Origin: Mycoavidus cysteinexigens
GTDB lineage: Bacteria; Pseudomonadota; Gammaproteobacteria; Burkholderiales; Burkholderiaceae
DNA: 64,000 bases
Assembly (NCBI RefSeq): GCF_003966915.1
Contig: NZ_AP018150.1
Coordinates: forward strand, 1,984,001-2,048,000
Reading direction: 5' to 3'
Part shown: one piece after another, positions 31,523 through 42,238 of the stretch
Layout of the letters: every line of letters starts with the position of its first letter
Numbering within the stretch: the first letter of the stretch is position 1
The notes under the pieces: model-generated
Seen by the model: only the letters and a program-made list of their open reading frames with translations
Database searches by the model: none
Told to the model about the DNA's origin: nothing
Program-made: the position numbers and the translations under genes

Positions 31523-31630
31523 GTAAATTGGATTGAGGGATTTTATAATTCATATTGTTTGCATTCCGCAATTGATTATCAATCTCCTGCTCAATATGAA
31601 CGTCATTTAAGTTTCTGCAATAAAAAATGA
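31523..31630 (+). pseudogene. IS3-family transposase C-terminal fragment
   Basis: Thirty-five codons to a stop read NWIEGFYNSYCLHSAIDYQS followed by PAQYERHLSF, the standard end of the IS3 OrfB integrase core. The upstream catalytic part is missing. It lies just before the GC-rich block at 31.7 kb and may mark the insertion junction. Confidence 0.75.
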
Positions 31631-31711
31631 CTGTACGTCAAAATCGGGCAGGGTTACTGCTTCTTCAAAAACTGTATCAATTTTCAATTGCGGTTGACAC
31701 CACGAGGTTCC

Positions 31712-33589
31712 ATGCAGATCGAGTTACTGGAAATCAGCGAGCATTTTCATCGCTTTCCCCCTTTCGACGCCCTGCCCCAGGAAACCCTGGAAGCCATCGC
31801 CCGACGCGTCGAGGTCAGCTACTTCAAGGCCGGCAGCGAGATCCTCGAGGCCGGTGCCGTCATTCACGACCTGCATTATGTGCGCAGTGGCGCAGTCGAA
31901 ATCTATCGGCGCAGTGGCGAGCTTTACAACCGTCTGGTGGAGGGCGATATCTTCGGTCAGGCCGGCCTGTTGCGTAGTAACAAGGTTCGCTTCCCAGCAC
32001 GGGCCCTTGAAGACAGCCTGATCTATTTCATCCCAGCGGATGTTTTTGCCCAGCTGTGTGAGCGATATGACAGCTTCGCCGATTTTGTCGAGGCCGAAGG
32101 TCACTCAAGGCTGAAGTCGGCGGTCGAGGCCCAGGGGCGTGCAAGCGAACTGATCCAGCTCAAGGCCCGTGCGCTGATTTCGCGGGATCTGGTCTGGGTA
32201 ACCCCCAAGACTAGCGTCCACGAAGCCGCACGGCTGATGTCCCAGGAAAGTGTCTCCTGTATCGTGGTCCTGGAGCCGGCCGGGCAAAATCCGGAAAAAA
32301 TGCTCGGCATCGTCACCGACCGGGACCTGCGTACCCGCGTGGTAGCCGCCAACCGCACTGGCGACACCGCCATCGGCGAAGTGATGTCGACCGATCTGGT
32401 GGTCATCCAGGACGATGACTCGTTGTTCGAAGCCATGTTGTGCATGCTCAGGGGCAATATTCATCACCTGCCGGTGGTCCACAAGGGCCGTACACTGGGC
32501 CTGATCAACCTGTCGGACATTATCCGGCACGAGTCCCAGAGCAGCCTGTACCTGGTTAACAGCATCTCCAACCAGACCTCCGTCGACGGCCTGCGATCGC
32601 GGCACAGGGATCTGCGCGGCACCTACATTCGCATGGTGCGCAATGGCGCGACGGCCCATATGATCGGCAGCGCCATCTCGGGCATTGGCCGCGCCTTCAC
32701 CCAGCGATTGCTCGAATTGGCCGAGCGGGAGCTGGGACCGCCTCCGGTTCCGTACTGCTTCATGGTGCTGGGATCGATGGCGCGGGACGAGCAATTGCTG
32801 GTCACCGACCAGGACAACGCACTGGTGCTGGACGATAGATTCGACCCGGCGCAGCACGACGAATATTTCAGGAAACTGGCCACCTTCGTCAGCGACGGGC
32901 TCGCACAATGTGGCTATAGCTACTGCAAGGGCGGCATCATGGCAACCAATGTCCAATGGCGTCAGCCATTGCGGGTGTGGCGCGACTATTTCAGCCAGTG
33001 GATCGAGAAGCCGAACGCCGCCACCCTTCTCAACAGTTACATCTTCTTTGATCTGGACGGGGTCTATGGTCAGCTGGACATGGTGGACGCGCTAAAGGCA
33101 CTCTGCGCTGAAAGATCCAGAGTGACGCCCGCCTTCCTAGCGGCGATGGCCCGTAATGCATTGAACCGGACGCCACCGTTAGGTTTCTTTCGCACATTTG
33201 TGATGGAAACCGATGGCAGGCAGAAACAGATCATCAACCTCAAGGGCCGTGGTACAGGGCCCCTGACCGACCTGATCCGCATCCATGCCCTGGCTTGCGG
33301 GACCACAGCGCAAAACTCCTTTGATCGACTCGAAGCCATCAGCACCACGCAGCTGGTGCAACCCGAAGCCATCGAGCATTTACGCTACGCACTGGAATTT
33401 CTTTCGATGGTGCGCATTCGACACCAGGCCAATGCCATCGAACAAGGCCACAAACCGGACAACTACATCGAGCCTGAGCGCTTTTCCACGACTGAGCGTC
33501 ACAACCTCAAGGAAGCGTTTCAGGTATTGAGTAATGCGCAGAAATTCTTGCGGTTCCGTTATCCCGGTCATGCCCGGCCAACACGATGA
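31712..33589 (+). CDS. cNMP-binding/CBS/DUF294 nucleotidyltransferase-like protein
   Basis: A 625-residue signalling protein: cyclic-nucleotide-binding-like domain (about 10-135), two CBS domains (about 155-285: LGIVTDRDLRTRVV, HHLPVVHKGRTLGLI), DUF294 nucleotidyltransferase-like domain with GSMARDEQLLVTDQDNALV (about 355-375) and a C-terminal DUF294_C helical domain. The ATG at 31712 is chosen (GAGG 7-9 bases upstream) over 31688. In Pseudomonas this protein is paired with a DnaQ-like exonuclease as here. Base composition is near 60% GC with Pseudomonas-like codons, unlike the flanks. Domain order suggests control by nucleotide ligands; the target is unknown. Confidence 0.85.
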   Translation: MQIELLEISEHFHRFPPFDALPQETLEAIARRVEVSYFKAGSEILEAGAVIHDLHYVRSGAVEIYRRSGELYNRLVEGDIFGQAGLLRSNKVRFPARALEDSLIYFIPADVFAQLCERYDSFADFVEAEGHSRLKSAVEAQGRASELIQLKARALISRDLVWVTPKTSVHEAARLMSQESVSCIVVLEPAGQNPEKMLGIVTDRDLRTRVVAANRTGDTAIGEVMSTDLVVIQDDDSLFEAMLCMLRGNIHHLPVVHKGRTLGLINLSDIIRHESQSSLYLVNSISNQTSVDGLRSRHRDLRGTYIRMVRNGATAHMIGSAISGIGRAFTQRLLELAERELGPPPVPYCFMVLGSMARDEQLLVTDQDNALVLDDRFDPAQHDEYFRKLATFVSDGLAQCGYSYCKGGIMATNVQWRQPLRVWRDYFSQWIEKPNAATLLNSYIFFDLDGVYGQLDMVDALKALCAERSRVTPAFLAAMARNALNRTPPLGFFRTFVMETDGRQKQIINLKGRGTGPLTDLIRIHALACGTTAQNSFDRLEAISTTQLVQPEAIEHLRYALEFLSMVRIRHQANAIEQGHKPDNYIEPERFSTTERHNLKEAFQVLSNAQKFLRFRYPGHARPTR

Positions 33590-34305
33590 ACCACCCACAG
33601 ACCCCGAAGGGGCAGGAAACTCTAGACTGGGCGGCACGCTTTAAGCTACTAGCGCAGCAAGCCCGGCACCCCCTGCTGCAGCGTTTCTATCAGGCTGGCG
33701 TCATCAGCGCCCAGACCCCGCTGGAGCAGGTAGAACTGCTGGCCATGGACCTGGAAACCACCGGTTTGGATGCGCTCACCGACAGTATCGTCAGTATCGG
33801 CCTGCTACCTTTCACCCTGAAGCGGATACGCTGTGGCGAAGCCTTGTATTGGGTGATCAAGCCTTCGCAGCTGAGCCATGAATCGGTGACGTTTCACCGC
33901 ATCACCCACGCCGACGTCCGCCATGCACCTCGGTTGCCGGACGTCATGAAAAAAGTGCTGGAGACCATGGAAGGGAAAATCATGGTCGTGCATTACCGAG
34001 CCATTGAGCGCAACTTTCTAGATCAGGCGTTACGCCACCACTTCGGGGAAGGCCTGCATTTCCCGGTGATTGACACCATGCAATTGGAGGCGCGACAGGT
34101 CTGCGGTGATCGCGGTTGGCTTTACCGGCTGTTTCGGCGGTCCCCTGCCTCTATCCGGCTAGCGGACAGTCGCGTGCGCTACCATCTGCCGCCCTATCAC
34201 GCCCATCATGCCTTGACCGATGCCCTAGCTACCGCGGAGCTGCTGCAAGCGCAAATAGCCACTCACTACAGCCCATCCATCGCCATCAGGCAATTGTGGG
34301 ATTGA
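33586..34305 (+). CDS. DnaQ-like 3'-5' exonuclease
   Basis: A 239-residue DEDDh exonuclease. Motif ExoI is LAMDLETTGLD (D and E near residues 54-56), ExoII lies in MVVHYRAIERNFLD and ExoIII in HHALTDALATAELL. Family members trim 3' ends of DNA or RNA; this stand-alone kind has no assigned substrate. Its start overlaps the upstream CBS/DUF294 gene in an ATGA, so the two are one operon and may act together. GC-rich, Pseudomonas-style codons match the upstream gene. Confidence 0.85.
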   Translation: MNHPQTPKGQETLDWAARFKLLAQQARHPLLQRFYQAGVISAQTPLEQVELLAMDLETTGLDALTDSIVSIGLLPFTLKRIRCGEALYWVIKPSQLSHESVTFHRITHADVRHAPRLPDVMKKVLETMEGKIMVVHYRAIERNFLDQALRHHFGEGLHFPVIDTMQLEARQVCGDRGWLYRLFRRSPASIRLADSRVRYHLPPYHAHHALTDALATAELLQAQIATHYSPSIAIRQLWD

Positions 34306-34311
34306 AATGAC

Positions 34312-34345
34312 ATTGTGGCGAGGGAGCACGCTTCCTCGCCACAAT
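34312..34345. terminator. Strong hairpin between exonuclease and BCCT genes (REP-like)
   Basis: ATTGTGGCGAGG is mirrored by CCTCGCCACAAT, giving a 12-bp stem with a short loop, between two convergent genes. The TGTGGCGAGGGAGC type of hairpin is common as REP elements and terminators in fluorescent Pseudomonas, which supports a Pseudomonas source for this block. Confidence 0.7.
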
Positions 34346-34368
34346 GGGGTTAACACTTTACTAATGGG

Positions 34369-36039
34369 TCAGGCTCGCGGTTCAGACATCAATCCCTTGA
34401 CCAGAGAAATACAGCCCAGCAGCAAGACAATGGCAAACGGTAAACCCGTGGAAACCGCCATGGCTTGCAACGCGATCAAACCTCCGCCCAACAACAGGGC
34501 AATGGCAATCACCCCTCCGATGATGGCCCAGAAGACACGCTGTGGAACGGGCGCATCGACCTTGCCGCCGGCGGTGATCGTATCGATGACCAGGGAGCCG
34601 GAATCCGAAGAGGTGATAAAAAATATGATCACCAGCACGATACCGAGCAGTGACGTGATTTCCTTAAGCGGGAGCCTTTCGAGCATGGCAAACAGCTTGA
34701 GCTCCAACACCGCATCCTTGACCCCGCTGAGACCCTGGAGAGCGGTTTGGTCGATGGCGGTTCCGCCAAAGGTAGTCATCCACAATACCGACACCAGCGA
34801 AGGCATTAACAGAACCAATATCAAGAACTCGCGGACGGTACGGCCACGGCTGACACGGGCAATGAACATGCCTACGAAAGGCGACCAACTGAGCCACCAG
34901 GCCCAGTAGAACGCAGTCCAGCCTTGGGTGAACTTGGTATCTGTGCGACCAAAGGGGTTGGAAAGTGCCGGTAAATATTCAGCATAGGTCACCAGATTCT
35001 TAAAGAAGCCGGTGAGGATAGCCAGAGTTGGCCCAACCACAATAATGAACAATAGCAGCAACAGCGCCAGGCCCATGTTGATTTCGGAAAGCAGCTTGAC
35101 GCCCTTCTCCAGCCCGGCGAGCACCGACCAAAGGGCAATCAGGGTGATGCCGATGATCAGCACGACTTTGCTCACGTTGGTAGATTGAATGCCAAACAGG
35201 TGTTCAATCCCCGCTGCGGCCTGCTCGGCACCGATGCCCAGCGAAGTCGCCAGCCCGAACAACGTGGCGAATACCGCCAGGATGTCGATGATGTGGCCGG
35301 GCCATCCCCAGACGCGCTCACCCAGTATTGGGTAAAAAATCGAGCGTATCGAAAGCGGCAAGCCTTTGTTGAAGGAAAACAGAGCCAAGGATAACCCAAC
35401 GATGGCATAGATGGCCCAAGGGTGCAGGCCCCAGTGAAAGATCGTCGCGGCCATGGCCAGGTCGGCGGAGGCTTTCATGTCGCCCGCTGCGCCGCCCAGA
35501 GGGGCCCAGTCGGTACGCGCCCCGGCGGCGTCGAGTGTGACACCTCCCATGGCCGCAGAGTAATGGGACATGGGCTCTGCCACACCGTAGAACATCAGGC
35601 CAATACCCATCCCGGCGGCAAACAGCATGGAGAGCCAGCCCAGGTACGAATAATCCGGCGTGGCATCCCTGCCGCCCAATCGAACCTTGCCCAGTGGCGA
35701 GACAATCAGCGCCAGACATAACACCACAAAGATATTGGCGACACTCATGAAGAACCAGGCCAGATGCTCAGTCAACCAACTGCGCATAGCGCTGAAAAGC
35801 GGTTCGACTTCATTCTGCAGTGCAAGCGTTACGATGACGAACAGCAGAATAGTAGCCGCGGAGATGATGAAAACTTTACCGTGAATATCCAGGGAAAAAG
35901 AGAACTGACCTCGGATATTGTCCTGCCCGATAACGTAGTCGGTGTCGATAAGGTTGGCTTTGCCGCTTGGGGCGGGTATCCCCTCTATGCTGGTTGACTG
36001 GGATTGTCCTGATAGATCGTCTACAGGGTTTTTACCCAC
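34369..36039 (-). CDS. BCCT-family betaine/choline/carnitine transporter
   Basis: A 556-residue transporter with 12 predicted spans. The BCCT signature is clear: GWTAFYWAWWLSWSPFVGM then RVSRGRTVREF. The N-terminal MFYGVAEPMSHY and GLHPWAIYAIVGL segments also fit. It imports quaternary ammonium compounds such as glycine betaine, choline or carnitine, driven by Na+ or H+. It converges on the DUF294/exonuclease pair. In Pseudomonas a BCCT gene lies near that pair (PA3232-PA3236 region in P. aeruginosa, from memory). GC-rich composition marks it as transferred with them. Substrate cannot be read from sequence. Confidence 0.88.
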   Translation of the reverse strand: MGKNPVDDLSGQSQSTSIEGIPAPSGKANLIDTDYVIGQDNIRGQFSFSLDIHGKVFIISAATILLFVIVTLALQNEVEPLFSAMRSWLTEHLAWFFMSVANIFVVLCLALIVSPLGKVRLGGRDATPDYSYLGWLSMLFAAGMGIGLMFYGVAEPMSHYSAAMGGVTLDAAGARTDWAPLGGAAGDMKASADLAMAATIFHWGLHPWAIYAIVGLSLALFSFNKGLPLSIRSIFYPILGERVWGWPGHIIDILAVFATLFGLATSLGIGAEQAAAGIEHLFGIQSTNVSKVVLIIGITLIALWSVLAGLEKGVKLLSEINMGLALLLLLFIIVVGPTLAILTGFFKNLVTYAEYLPALSNPFGRTDTKFTQGWTAFYWAWWLSWSPFVGMFIARVSRGRTVREFLILVLLMPSLVSVLWMTTFGGTAIDQTALQGLSGVKDAVLELKLFAMLERLPLKEITSLLGIVLVIIFFITSSDSGSLVIDTITAGGKVDAPVPQRVFWAIIGGVIAIALLLGGGLIALQAMAVSTGLPFAIVLLLGCISLVKGLMSEPRA

Positions 36040-36138
36040 GAGAAACTCCTTTTATTAATGGCATGCTTCGGCGTGCAATGGTCTGATAGGTCCCGCTGTT
36101 CCTATGGTAAAAACGAGATGTGTGCACCTGTATTAGAG

Positions 36139-36697
36139 TTAGCCCATTTTTTGCAAACAGCTTTTTTCAAAAATAATAGGTAACATATAATTGATAGCAT
36201 AGTGCCTAGGCTTGAGGTTGTACCATGCCTCAATCCAGGTAAATACGGCTAAGCGTGCTTCTACTTTACTTTTAAAACTGCAACGGTTGAGTAATTCACA
36301 TTCAAGGCTGGCAAAAAAGCTTTCCGCCATCGCATTATCATAAACATCCCCCACGCTGCCCATAGAAGATTTTACGCCCATTGCCTTGCAGCGGCTGCCA
36401 AAAGCAAGACTAGTGTATTGACTGCCGCGATCGCTATGATGAATGATGTTTGCATGCGCATCAGCCGCGCCACATGCTGACGACTCACAATCCAACGCTG
36501 TTCCATGAGTTCAGCACGCACACGGGGCATACCATAGGTGGCATCTGATTGAGCATGTATAGTGCGAATGCATACTATCAGTTTCAAATTTGCTTGCTTA
36601 CGACGACTTGGCGCTCGCGTCAAGCATAGTATACACTGCGTGAAATTCCAAGAACGCGGCATAATACCTGTAAAGGCAAGTCGGCCTGATTCCCCAT
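36139..36697 (-). pseudogene. IS3-family transposase OrfB, broken
   Basis: From ATG 36697 the frame reads GNQADLPLQVLCRVLGIS and SVYYA, then breaks where WLTRAPSRRKQ should follow. The HTH_21 part (TYGMPRVRAELMEQ) continues in another frame to about 36470. There about 100 codons of the catalytic core, including the first two acids, are deleted and the frame changes again to IIHHSDRGSQYTSLAF and NAMAESFFASLECEL. It is clearly a pseudogene. Confidence 0.85.
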
Positions 36698-37005
36698 TAA
36701 AAGCTCGAAGAGGGGGTGAACATCTTCTCGCCTTTGGCGGCAAACCAGGCCGTAGCCTTTGCCAGAATATCTCGCTCCATTTGGAGTTGACGTACTTGGC
36801 GGCGTAATCGACTCAGCTCTTCGCGCTCAGCAGTACTCAGACTGGTTGTACTTAATGCGGTATGCGCTGGAGTAGTGGATGCTTGGGTTACCCATTTCTT
36901 GATCGTCTTGGCATAGCAACCAAATTCTTGTGCTAACTCATTAGCACTTTTACCAAGCTGCACCAATTCGATCATTTGTTGACGAAATGCTGCCGGATAC
37001 GGCAC
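36697..37005 (-). CDS. IS3-family transposase OrfA
   Basis: A 102-residue OrfA from a GTG start: a HTH (MIELVQLGKSANELAQEFG, YAKTIKKWVTQ) and a leucine-zipper-like coil (LSRLRRQVRQLQMERDIL). In intact IS3 elements it binds the ends and is joined to OrfB by frameshift. It ends in AAKGEKMFTPSSSF, with OrfB starting at the overlapping TAATG. Only this half looks complete. Confidence 0.8.
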   Translation of the reverse strand: MPYPAAFRQQMIELVQLGKSANELAQEFGCYAKTIKKWVTQASTTPAHTALSTTSLSTAEREELSRLRRQVRQLQMERDILAKATAWFAAKGEKMFTPSSSF

Positions 37006-37355
37006 TCTGGATTAACTCATCTTGGACTTCTTTTAGGTCCAAGCTAGTTACAGTGTGGCGAAATCAACGCATCGATAATATGAAGGCAGCGGCCGAATGG
37101 ATTCCGGAACCAGATACAAAGACCCCTTTCTTGCCCAACTCATCACTCATTCGACGCTGCCTACATTCAGGTCACGCTAAGGCAATTTTTAATGTCGCCG
37201 CCGCTTTTTACTTCTGGAGTTAATCACCCAACCTGGTTTTTTATTATTTCTGATGCATTAAATTTTCTTTATCTCTCTTTCCATTTTCTACTTAAATAAG
37301 AAAAATGTCAGCTTAAACCTTAACTACCCCCTTATCAAAAGGGGGCAAAACTTGC
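37006..37355. other. Spacer between the IS3 relic and dppA
   Basis: No supported gene. It holds the CTTGGAC/GTCCAAG hairpin and, at 37326-37345, a CCCCCTT/AAGGGGG stem beyond the end of the dppA-type gene. No T-run follows on the dppA strand, so termination there is uncertain. Confidence 0.45.
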
Positions 37356-38990
37356 TCACTCCAAACCCACACCCGTAAATAACACAGCGGTAAGATAATT
37401 CACTTTGAAGTTGGTCACTTCCTTTCTAGTTGCTTGGTAAACTGCTACGTGGGTAAGGGGCGTAAAGGGTTGTTCACGAATAAAAATCTGCAATGCTTCT
37501 TTATAAAAAATCTCGCGTTCAGTGGGGTTTATTGTCTCGCGCGCCTTTTGGATATATCCATCAAACGATGGGTTGCACCATTGCGCATAATTGTTGTTAT
37601 TTCTTTCCCCACAGGTCAATAATACCCCCAACCAATCGTCTAGATCAGGAGAGCCGGTCCAGCTCGTTAGCGCGACATCATGTTCACCGGCGCGCGCGCG
37701 CCTAAGGTATTCGCCCCATTCATACAACCTAATGCTCGCTTCTACACCCATCTTACGCCAATCGGCCTGAATCATTTCAGCCGCGACTTCTGTTGATTTA
37801 TGCAACGGGTTTACCCACAACGAAAGCTTTAAGCCATTTGGATAGCCTGCCTGCGCCAATAATTTTTTGGCTTCTTGCAAATTATATGACCGATTCGCAT
37901 GGGGTCCATCTTGCCTCCAAAATACCGACGGGATGGGTATTTCCGCTACTTTCCCAGTCCCACGGAAGGCGATCTGGTTAATCGACTCTTTATTAATTGC
38001 CATATCCAGTGCCTGGCGCACGCGAATATCGTCAAACGGCTTATGCGACATATTGTAAGCCAAATAATGAAGAATCAGAGCGGGTCGGCTGAATAACTTG
38101 AGATTCGGCTCGCTCTTGATTGCATCCAGGTCATCTAGATTCGGATGATTAATCACATGGCATTCTTTCTTCTTAAGTTTTTGCAACCTTAATGCAGGAT
38201 CAGGCGTAATTAAAAAAACCAACTTTGATACTTGTACGTCTTCTGGCTTCCAATAGTTGGGATTGCCATCAAAACGGATTGATACGTCTTTGGTATAGTC
38301 ATTAAAAATAAAAGGGCCCGTGCCAACTGGCCGCTGGTTAATATCAGCCGCCTTGCCCATTTTTAACAATTTTTCCCCATATTCAGCGGACAAGATTGAA
38401 GCAAAGCCCAATCCCAAATTCATCAAAAACGGGGCATTAACCGATTTTAAAGTGAAGCGCACCGTGTAGTCATCAAGTTTTTTAATTTCTACAATTTCTT
38501 TGTCCAGGCCCAGATTAGTAAAATAGGGAAACGGAACGGGATAAGCCTTGCGAAATGGATGTTGTGGATCATGCATCCGCCCAAAAGTAAAGAGTACATC
38601 GTCTGCATTAAAATCCCGCGTAGGCTTGAAGAACGATGTTGTATGAAACTTTACGGCACGCCTTAAATAAAAGGTATAACGCAACCCATCCGGCGAAATC
38701 TCCCAATGTGTAGCAAGGCCAGGTCCAATTTTCATGACATCGCGGTCAAATTCGACCAGCCGATTATGGACTGTGAAAGCACCCGCTGTATATTCAACAG
38801 ACGCGCCCGCTTGGGAAGGATCAAAGCTTCTTGGACTGGCTTCAGAACAATAAAGAAGGGTTTTATTTGGGAGTGCCGCATATGCCGGACGGGGCAAAAT
38901 AAAGACAAACAGCAGGGTCAGCAACAGCGCCATCAATGCAAATATCGATACCGTGCTATGTAGAGTGCGCATCCAGTTATTCTTTTCCAT
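37356..38990 (-). CDS. Peptide ABC transporter substrate-binding protein (DppA-like)
   Basis: A 544-residue SBP_bac_5 protein. A basic N-terminus and hydrophobic core (SIFALMALLLTLLFVFIL) ending PAYAALP form a signal peptide. The family marks are SFDPSQAGASVEY, ADDVLFTFGRMHDPQHPF, RPVGTGPFIF and VRQALDMAINKESI. It most resembles DppA, so it likely binds di- or oligopeptides (or haem) in the periplasm. No permease or ATPase genes are adjacent, so it must work with a transporter elsewhere. A LysR gene lies upstream on the same strand. For a host-dependent cell, peptide uptake would be a main nutrient route; that is inference. Confidence 0.88.
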   Translation of the reverse strand: MEKNNWMRTLHSTVSIFALMALLLTLLFVFILPRPAYAALPNKTLLYCSEASPRSFDPSQAGASVEYTAGAFTVHNRLVEFDRDVMKIGPGLATHWEISPDGLRYTFYLRRAVKFHTTSFFKPTRDFNADDVLFTFGRMHDPQHPFRKAYPVPFPYFTNLGLDKEIVEIKKLDDYTVRFTLKSVNAPFLMNLGLGFASILSAEYGEKLLKMGKAADINQRPVGTGPFIFNDYTKDVSIRFDGNPNYWKPEDVQVSKLVFLITPDPALRLQKLKKKECHVINHPNLDDLDAIKSEPNLKLFSRPALILHYLAYNMSHKPFDDIRVRQALDMAINKESINQIAFRGTGKVAEIPIPSVFWRQDGPHANRSYNLQEAKKLLAQAGYPNGLKLSLWVNPLHKSTEVAAEMIQADWRKMGVEASIRLYEWGEYLRRARAGEHDVALTSWTGSPDLDDWLGVLLTCGERNNNNYAQWCNPSFDGYIQKARETINPTEREIFYKEALQIFIREQPFTPLTHVAVYQATRKEVTNFKVNYLTAVLFTGVGLE

Positions 38991-39384
38991 GAGTTCCCCT
39001 TGCGTGCTGCAAAAAACTAAATTAATCTAAACGAACTCTCGTTCTAGCCTCTTGCCAGACAGAAAAAACTACAAAAACTGACCATGCTTCTATATCTACA
39101 GATACTCGCGCACTTCCCCATAGGACCGGTATCGAACAATTGATTTTTATCAAAACCTTTTTATTACTTTATACAAAAAAAAGTAAACATCAAGTAACAA
39201 ACCTATATTTCATCTTGAGCGCCGTCAGGCAGAATTCAAATGGTCAAAGAATCAAGCTAACTCACGCGCACACTTGAGAAACGCTCCCCCCTCACCCAAC
39301 AAATATTTGCTTTCACCTCAATCCTTTTCTAGTCGGCCTGATATTATTACAGCTATTTTTTATATAGGGATCCCGTCAGATCCC
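38991..39384. other. Spacer between dppA-type gene and LysR copy 2
   Basis: AT-rich, 394 bases, no gene seen. It should hold the dppA promoter and LysR operators. A GGGATC/GATCCC inverted repeat (about 39367-39384) lies just past the LysR stop. Confidence 0.45.
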
Positions 39385-40293
39385 TTAATTGAAAAGCGAT
39401 AATTTAGTTTCAGCTTGCTTTAAAAGCTGATTTATCGCGGCAGAAAGCGGCCGCCCCTGCCTCACAAATAAATGAATCTCTGGAGCAGTTAGAATCGGGT
39501 GATCAATTTCCAATGCAATCACTTCGCCGCTAAGAATCTTTGGATTAGTCATCGCAGGAGCCAGAAATGCTAGACCGCCACCTCTGATAAATTCTTGCAA
39601 CACAAGCACTGAGTTCGTCGTCAATATCGGCGCTAATCGAATTTTTTCTGTCGCCTCTAAAAGTTGAATTGTCTGTGCTACGCCAGAAGTAGCGGACATC
39701 AGACCTAAAGGATAGTCCATCACATCCGCAATAACGATTTTACGTTGTTGATTAATCAGCGGATGGCCTTTTCTGACAAGCAAACGGATAGGACGCTTGG
39801 CTCTCAAATAACAATGAATATCAGGATTTTCCGGTGGATTATAGGCCAGCCCTATGTGCATCTCATCTTGAATAACTTGCGCCATAATCTCAGTGGTTAA
39901 CAAAACTTCAACATGAATATTGAGGCGCGGGTACTGCTGGCTAAAATCATTGAGCACATCGTCCATTAATGGCGGAACATACGCTTCATTAACTCCAATC
40001 CGAATACTCCCGCGCTGCATGCCACGCATTTCTTGCAAGCAAGATTCCATATACTCTTGACTCGCATTACACTGCCGATAATATTGCAATACAACGTCGG
40101 CGGCTTCGGTAGGGACGACGCCGCGCGCACGCCTCTCAAAAAGAGTCACCGCCAACTCTTCTTCAAGCAAACGAAGCTGTCGGGTAATCACTGAAGCAGC
40201 AACATTTAAGTGCTCTGCCGCACCACGAATCGTTCCACGCGCAAGCACTTCATGGAAATAACGAATACGTCGCTGATTAATCTCTTTAAGCAT
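39385..40293 (-). CDS. LysR-family regulator, copy 2
   Basis: A 302-residue LTTR: winged helix (about 6-66: GTIRGAAEHLNVAASVITRQ) and ligand domain from about 93. It is the paralogue of the LysR at 28992, with the same INQRR start and PLMDDVLNDFSQQYPRL. It lies upstream of the dppA-type gene on the same strand with 394 bases between, so it may regulate that gene, for example in response to peptides or amino acids; the arrangement is not the classic divergent one. It closes the accessory island on the right. Confidence 0.85.
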   Translation of the reverse strand: MLKEINQRRIRYFHEVLARGTIRGAAEHLNVAASVITRQLRLLEEELAVTLFERRARGVVPTEAADVVLQYYRQCNASQEYMESCLQEMRGMQRGSIRIGVNEAYVPPLMDDVLNDFSQQYPRLNIHVEVLLTTEIMAQVIQDEMHIGLAYNPPENPDIHCYLRAKRPIRLLVRKGHPLINQQRKIVIADVMDYPLGLMSATSGVAQTIQLLEATEKIRLAPILTTNSVLVLQEFIRGGGLAFLAPAMTNPKILSGEVIALEIDHPILTAPEIHLFVRQGRPLSAAINQLLKQAETKLSLFN

Positions 40294-40801
40294 TTTCTTG
40301 CGCGGAGAGCCCGGGCTTTTACACCAAGGAGGGATAGCGCATCACAGATAACGTGACCTGTTCCCCGCATTGCCTTTCTCAAAACTATCCTGCATTAAAC
40401 ATGTGCGCCCACTGTCAATTTGACCCATATACTAAAAACTTATAGCACTAAGCAGTTCATGCTCAATTCTTTTAATTATTCAAAAGGCAAACGCTTTACC
40501 ACTATACTGCTTCTGCTCTAAATCTGATTGATATTAACACTGAGGTAAGCTGCGCAGGGGAGACTTCTTATTTTTATGTTGTTTTATTCACAAACCGGTT
40601 ATGCGCTTAATAGAGGAAGAAACCATCGTGCTCGTAAAGCACTAGGGAAATTTAATTATTCAAAAATTCGAATGATACTATTTATTTTTTTAATAATTAA
40701 AAACTATACATAAAGTCAATGCCAAAGGAAAATACACCGTGAAACTCTGTTGCCTTTTCCCTTGGCCGGTCACCCCCAAATCTGGGCGTTTAAATAAGAG
40801 C
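40294..40801. other. Spacer between LysR copy 2 and serS
   Basis: No supported gene in 508 bases. The 15-base TTTAATTATTCAAAA occurs at 40471-40485 and again at 40651-40665, a direct repeat 180 bases apart. A 45-codon frame at 40576-40713 is noted but not accepted. Confidence 0.5.
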
Positions 40802-42169
<1,368 letters not shown>

Positions 42170-42213
42170 TTATGTTTTATTGAAAAGCATTGGCGAACCA
42201 GAACGAACACAGT

Positions 42214-42238
42214 AAAAAGGGGGCGTTATACCCCTTTT
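42214..42238 (-). terminator. Rho-independent terminator of rarA
   Basis: On the minus strand AAAAGGGG, a 7-8 base loop and CCCCTTTTT form a stem whose 3' arm is the T-run. It overlaps the last bases of rarA and precedes serS, so serS likely needs its own promoter. Confidence 0.8.

Larger units (their letters stand above)
36139..37005 (-). mobile_element. Decayed IS3-family insertion sequence
   Basis: Two overlapping frames on the minus strand (orfA, then orfB by a TAATG stop-start overlap) are the IS3 arrangement. The orfB part carries a frameshift and a large internal deletion, so it cannot transpose by itself. Outer inverted repeats were not found with confidence; a 7-bp hairpin (CTTGGAC/GTCCAAG, 37021-37043) lies just outside the orfA start. 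It separates the Pseudomonas-like block from dppA and probably bounds it. Confidence 0.8.

Noticed and set aside
32105-32956. 283-codon minus-strand frame opposite the DUF294 gene
   Set aside because: A shadow frame of GC-rich coding DNA; the plus-strand protein has clear domains and this one has none.
37082-37223. 47-codon frame between the IS3 relic and dppA
   Set aside because: No ribosome site and no recognised family; composition suggests a mobile-element remnant at most.
40576-40713. 45-codon frame ending in a hydrophobic stretch upstream of serS
   Set aside because: Ribosome site is 12 bases away and the end is simple AT-rich sequence; no homology recognised.
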